Shown: one piece after another, positions 60,001 to 64,000 of the stretch
Layout of the letters: each line of letters begins with the position of its first letter
How positions within the stretch are numbered: the stretch's first letter is position 1
Source: Trichopria drosophilae
Lineage: Eukaryota > Arthropoda > Insecta > Hymenoptera > Diapriidae
Direction of reading: 5' to 3'
NCBI GenBank assembly: GCA_030407085.1
Contig: CM059586.1
Span: forward strand, 29,189,501-29,253,500
DNA length: 64,000 nt
Position numbers and translations under genes: made by a program
The notes under the pieces: model-generated
Told to the model about the DNA's origin: nothing
The model's database searches: none
What the model saw: only the letters and a program-made list of their open reading frames with translations

Positions 60001-60810
60001 TCAGTATGCAGTGAGTTCCAGAACCACTTTTTGGTATTCTTGTTGGGGAAATTTAAATGAAACATTTGGAGAGTAATGTTGGATTATATTATGATATGAC
60101 AAATCGACTGCTTTTGTGATGGAACTCCTAATAGATAGACCTAAACATTAGAATTAGCCTAACGGTTAAATTCTTCAAATGACTGGTAATCCATGAATAA
60201 AAAGCTGTGGTTTTTATCATATGAATTAGTAAACTGAAAGGATTTCCAACAAGGAGGTTCTCGTAGTTTGGAAGAGAAAAGCACGTTTTTCTAATCATAA
60301 GACACCTGAAATGGACAGCTCTATTGCGCTTCATTGAATAGTTACTTTCTGTCAAGTCATGCCAAGGTGCAGGAAAAATTAGCGGCTTTAATACTTTGAA
60401 AGAATTACTATACCTCAGGTGCGAAAATTTAGCAAGTCAGCCAATGAAAAGACATTTTTCTCGAAAGGTGTGGAAGATGACTTATTAGTTAGATGTTCAT
60501 TCTGAAGAAAAGGTCAGTCGCCAAATTTCTGAATGAATGTATTGTTTATTCGGCTAGAATGATATTTTACTTTGAACTTCTGGCAGGTGTCCAACATTAA
60601 CATCAGCATTACAAAGAAATCAAAGGGTAAAACCATTTTGAATCAATCTGTTGGTCTTCATAATGAAGTTCTCAGACCAATAGGAGATATCTGTATCTGC
60701 GAAATTTTCCACATGTCTTATAATGATGTTTTATCGGTGAGAATCGTGATTTTGCTGGCACATCAAAAAATAAGTATACCCGGGCAGAATTTCCTGCGGG
60801 TTCAAGTGTG
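60001..60810. other. No supported gene
   Basis: AT-rich DNA with a short + frame at 60572-60811 without features. Confidence 0.4.
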
Positions 60811-60817
60811 AGACATT

Positions 60818-61210
60818 TTGCCGCAGAAAGACGTGAAACATCGCGTCAGTATAACCGCCATCGTGAAGTATAACGTTACAGGCTTCTTGGTGTGGGAACT
60901 CTGGAGAGAGGTTCGAGGAGAGACCTCTCTACTACGGGTTGCATATATGCCGTACATTGCGTTTTCCATACACGTTTGCAAGCGTCGCCGTTCTTCGACC
61001 CGAACTGCAGGCCTGTCTATTCTACACCGGTCGTCTCGGATGCAGCACAACGAAAACCTATATCACATTCAACCATTACGTACCAGATCGCGCAAAGTAA
61101 ACAAGGGTATAATTTATAACGATAACATATTTTACAATCATACTATTAATTACAAGTTTCTGAAAAATAAAATGAGAAAGAAGGCAGGCGTGTTTTATTT
61201 TAAGCCGTGA
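60818..61210 (+). other. CpG-rich island with open frames on both strands
   Basis: A 130-codon + frame, a 75-codon + frame from 60892 and an 82-codon - frame overlap here. The second + frame follows an acceptor-like GTTACAG near 60880 and reads CRPVYSTPVVSDAAQRKPIS in part, which looks natural, but no family is recognised and three open frames make any call unsafe. Confidence 0.2.
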
Positions 61211-61365
61211 GAAAGCTTTATTTGAATAACGAATAAGATATCGTTTGACAAACTCAAGCTTTATACTCGACTGAAGATGAAAATTTCCATGAAGTTGTTT
61301 TGGGGAACTAGTCAATACTTCAAAGGGTTATGATTATATTTTAAGGATCCAAATGTTGTTAGAGT

Positions 61366-61920
61366 AACTCACAACAAAATAACCAATAGAATCAAGGATC
61401 TATTCAGAAATGATGTCAAAAAGACTTTCTTCAGACTACCAAGAGAATTTCCTTCAAGTTACTAAGATTGTTTAGGACACTATATTTCCTCTCGTTACTT
61501 TGTAAATATTGCGAAGGTACTTTAAATCCTTTGCAGTTCACAACTGTTTATTGGACGTAAAGAAGAAGACAAGACAAATAATGGACTGACTTTTAAAGAG
61601 ATTGTTCAGAGCTCATTCAAAGATATCTTCAAAAACACCTGAAGAGGTCCATGATGATCTATATAAAATGACCGTTTAAAGATATCTTATTCCAGACTTC
61701 TTAAAATAGTCATCTTGAATAGGTCTTATATTTGAGAGGTCTTAAATCTATCTCATTTTGGACCATCTCTCTTTTGGTAATGGGATGGAACGTCATGTTT
61801 GAGACGTCTAGTAAAATTCTTCAAATCGACGCATAAGTCTTCCTGGAGATGCCTTTTTGAGTTCTTTCTGATAAATATTTGAGACAACTCAAAGAGCTCT
61901 TGATGATCTTTTGGGTAAAG
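61366..61920. repeat. Possible decayed AAGATATCTT-motif array
   Basis: Words of the type AAAGATATCTT, AGACTTCTTAAA, GAGGTCTTAAA, TGAGACGTCT and GACAACTCAAAGAGCTCTT recur across the block in both orientations, as in a short-motif element that has decayed. No terminal repeats were found. Confidence 0.35.
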
Positions 61921-62199
61921 AATTAAACATTGGCACTAGTACCAAAAAATGACAAAAACTTGCATTACAAACGGATGGTTTTAAAACAGAATTAAAAATG
62001 TTCCAAATTTCTGCGCTTCTGCGCGTAAAAAAATCTTCTAACTATAATGGGTGGAGTAATTCAATTTCGCTTCGTCGGGAAGAAAATTCCGTCGAGCTAT
62101 TGTGGGGATCGAGATGTTTCTGTGCGGGTGGAAACTGAAAGGTGAGCGAACGAAAGGGCAGAAATCCTGGCTAGGGATGAAAGAAAGAAGGTTCGAGTT

Positions 62200-62510
62200 A
62201 CCTGAACTCCGAGACGTTCAGACGGCATTGTGTCCAAGCGATCCTACGGAACCTTGAACAGAGCACGAAAGAAGGTCCTATGAAAGGATCCAAAGAGAGA
62301 AGGGCGAAAAGGAGACGAACCTGCAGCTTGTTTGTAGGTGGTTCTGAACTTGAGACCTTCCTTCTGGGGCGAAAAAACGAGGCGCTACTGATACTATTTT
62401 CGGAACACGCCACCTTGCGTCCGTTCGGATTTGCGAGCAGGCCAATTATATACCATGGAAAGGTTAGGATTACGTCAGTTTTTGTAGATTCTGGTTGTCT
62501 AACTTAAATT
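62200..62510. other. GC-richer island
   Basis: Opposed frames of 71 (-) and 75 (+) codons overlap completely. No recognisable product. Confidence 0.3.
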
Positions 62511-62514
62511 GTCT

Positions 62515-63910
62515 TGTGTTACAATTTAGCGGATGGGAATGGGTAAGAAAAAAATGAAATTCGAATACTGGTATAAGGTAGGGACCCGCCTCTTTAGAAT
62601 TGACGTTCAACAAAAAAATGGTCGGTTGATATTCGATTTAGCAGGTTGATGATTCGATCAATTAGATCTTCAACATCTCAACCAAATATAGTGATCTCAA
62701 GGCGACAGAGATTTCCCAGAAGATGTCAGATTTTCCGACCTTGAATTACACCTAGACAGAAGACATTCGCTATCATAAGTAGTCGATCATCTTCAATAAC
62801 TGGATGGATTTTATCATTCTTGATAATCGCAAATTATTAATATACATTGGAGACCGCAGTGTGACTAAAGTTACGTGCAAACATAAATTATTTTACGATT
62901 ACGAAATCGGGTTTGGAGAAAGGACTAGATTTATGAGTAAATATTATCGAGATTTTCAAGTTCAAGTTTCTTTCCGATGGTAACAAGGGTGATAACATAA
63001 ACTGATACGAAAAATCATCCATCATTATGAACGATATCAAGTTCGATCAATGTTGATTTCTTTTATTTTAAATTTCAATTTGTGGCCGGATGAGGATCAA
63101 CGGAGATTTAGGTCACATGTTATCAATACCTCATGTATTATTATTTGTTTATCTTAAATTTTCTGTTGTAGAATAGAACTTTTTAAATTATTTTGAATAA
63201 AAAAGTGGACAAATTAAAAAATGTTATTGATTGCTGATAAATCCAATTATAATATATTGACGGATGTTTTGTATATTCTGCTTAATTAACATTTCATAGT
63301 CTAATTGATCGTCGTACATTTATAACCTCATAAATGAAAGTTTTTCATTTCACGATATTAATTGAAATTTGTTTCTAATTTTTTGGATATACTAAATACT
63401 ATTTATTACTATCTTTACCGTAACGATACTTAAATTTATTCCTTTCAGTAGTACTTAATGCCTTAGATATTAATTCGTTAATAGCTACTTGTAGTTCAGT
63501 GTAGTCGATTCTTGATGACCGCATTATGAACGTTTAATATGGCCAAGTATTTATTATGAATTATTGAAGTATTCTTAATGATTAGAAGTCCATTTTTACA
63601 CATTGTTAGGACATCTCAACCAACATTATGCTTCTTAATTTTCACAGAAAATGGATTCTCTTTTATAGCGAAAAGTGAGTAGTTATTTTAAAAGAGTAAA
63701 GTTTTCAGTCTAGTAGATTGCGATCCCTCTATATTTGAAAGTGAATGAATTTACAGAGTAGGTTATTGTTAATAACCATTTCAATAATTGTTGATGCCTG
63801 TTACTGTTAATTATAATATCGACGTTTAATATTCTTAGATTTACTCTAGTACTACGTAAATGATATTACTTTGATATACCTTGTATTTAAGACTAATGTC
63901 TACGCTACTT
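62515..63910. other. AT-rich DNA, nothing supported
   Basis: No gene, RNA gene or long repeat was seen. Confidence 0.45.
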
Positions 63911-63913
63911 CCA

Positions 63914-64000
63914 GCAATAGTAATCATTGTCCTTAAACACGGGAGTAAAATAGAGCTTTGCGCCCGCAGGTGATCAGCATGCCCGAAGGACGTCAAGGCT
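63914..64000. repeat. Dispersed repeat with AGGTGATCAGC core, copy 2 (cut by the window end)
   Basis: AATAGTAATCATTGT, CGGGAGTAAAATAGAGCTTT and GCGCCCGCAGGTGATCAGCA match the copy at 47851-47925 in order and orientation. The element continues past the window. Confidence 0.55.

Noticed and set aside
1..64000. CRISPR array
   Set aside because: No regularly spaced identical repeats with unique spacers; the palindromic arrays have degenerate units and no spacers, and the DNA is eukaryotic in character.

Overview
The window looks like gene-poor nuclear DNA from an insect. By eye it is about two thirds A+T, CpG dinucleotides are not depleted, no reading frame exceeds 157 codons, and there is no operon-like packing or prokaryotic signal. 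TA- and TTAA-flanked small elements, foldback elements and a short secreted-peptide exon with a GT-AG intron all fit an insect. A hymenopteran (bee, ant or parasitoid) would suit the base composition and element types, but nothing here proves the order. The window is probably a long intergenic stretch or the inside of a very large intron.

Genes are few and uncertain. The best candidate is a small secreted cysteine-containing peptide on the + strand: TATA box near 18719, possible tiny first exon (Met-Lys) near 18862, acceptor at 20208, main exon 20209-20442. A second possible first exon lies on the - strand (28545-28516, ten codons then a consensus donor). A 100-codon frame (37715-37413, -) and several GC-richer islands (about 2.6-3.1, 13.6-14.05, 14.55-14.9, 28.5-28.85, 45.4-45.8, 56.6-57.4, 59.7-60.0 and 60.8-61.2 kb) may be exons, promoters or conserved regulatory DNA; I recognise no protein family in them.

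Most visible structure is repeats. From left to right: a tRNA-derived fragment (1.3 kb); a TTAA-flanked inverted-repeat element (2.0 kb); three head-to-tail palindromic units of about 300 bp (3.4-4.4 kb); a short-motif element (10.5 kb); a GTCGG-motif palindromic array (11.2 kb); another tRNA-like segment (11.7 kb); a foldback element carrying a hammerhead ribozyme motif (27.4-27.8 kb); a TA-flanked mariner/pogo-type element (29.2 kb); a 1.1-kb foldback (30.5-31.6 kb); a double palindrome built from two different short motifs (32.9-33.3 kb); a 150-bp tandem duplication (35.5 kb); a second foldback with a degenerate hammerhead-like core (38.1-38.5 kb); TTGGTT-motif elements (38.8, 39.2, 41.1 kb); a small hAT-like element (41.5 kb); a 675-bp foldback (42.9-43.5 kb); a 25-bp minisatellite (44.6 kb); a second GTCGG array (45.0 kb); and two diverged copies of another family (46.3 and 49.0 kb).

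Two themes stand out. First, several non-autonomous elements share one architecture: the body is an array of one short motif, in one orientation in the left half and inverted in the right half, but the motif differs between elements (GTCGG, AATCAGCG, AAGTGAAA, TTGCGGCAA, AACCAATT). Second, two foldback elements unlike in primary sequence carry a hammerhead-type core on the same strand at the same place, just inside the left arm, which suggests ribozyme-bearing retroelement remnants such as Penelope-like elements.
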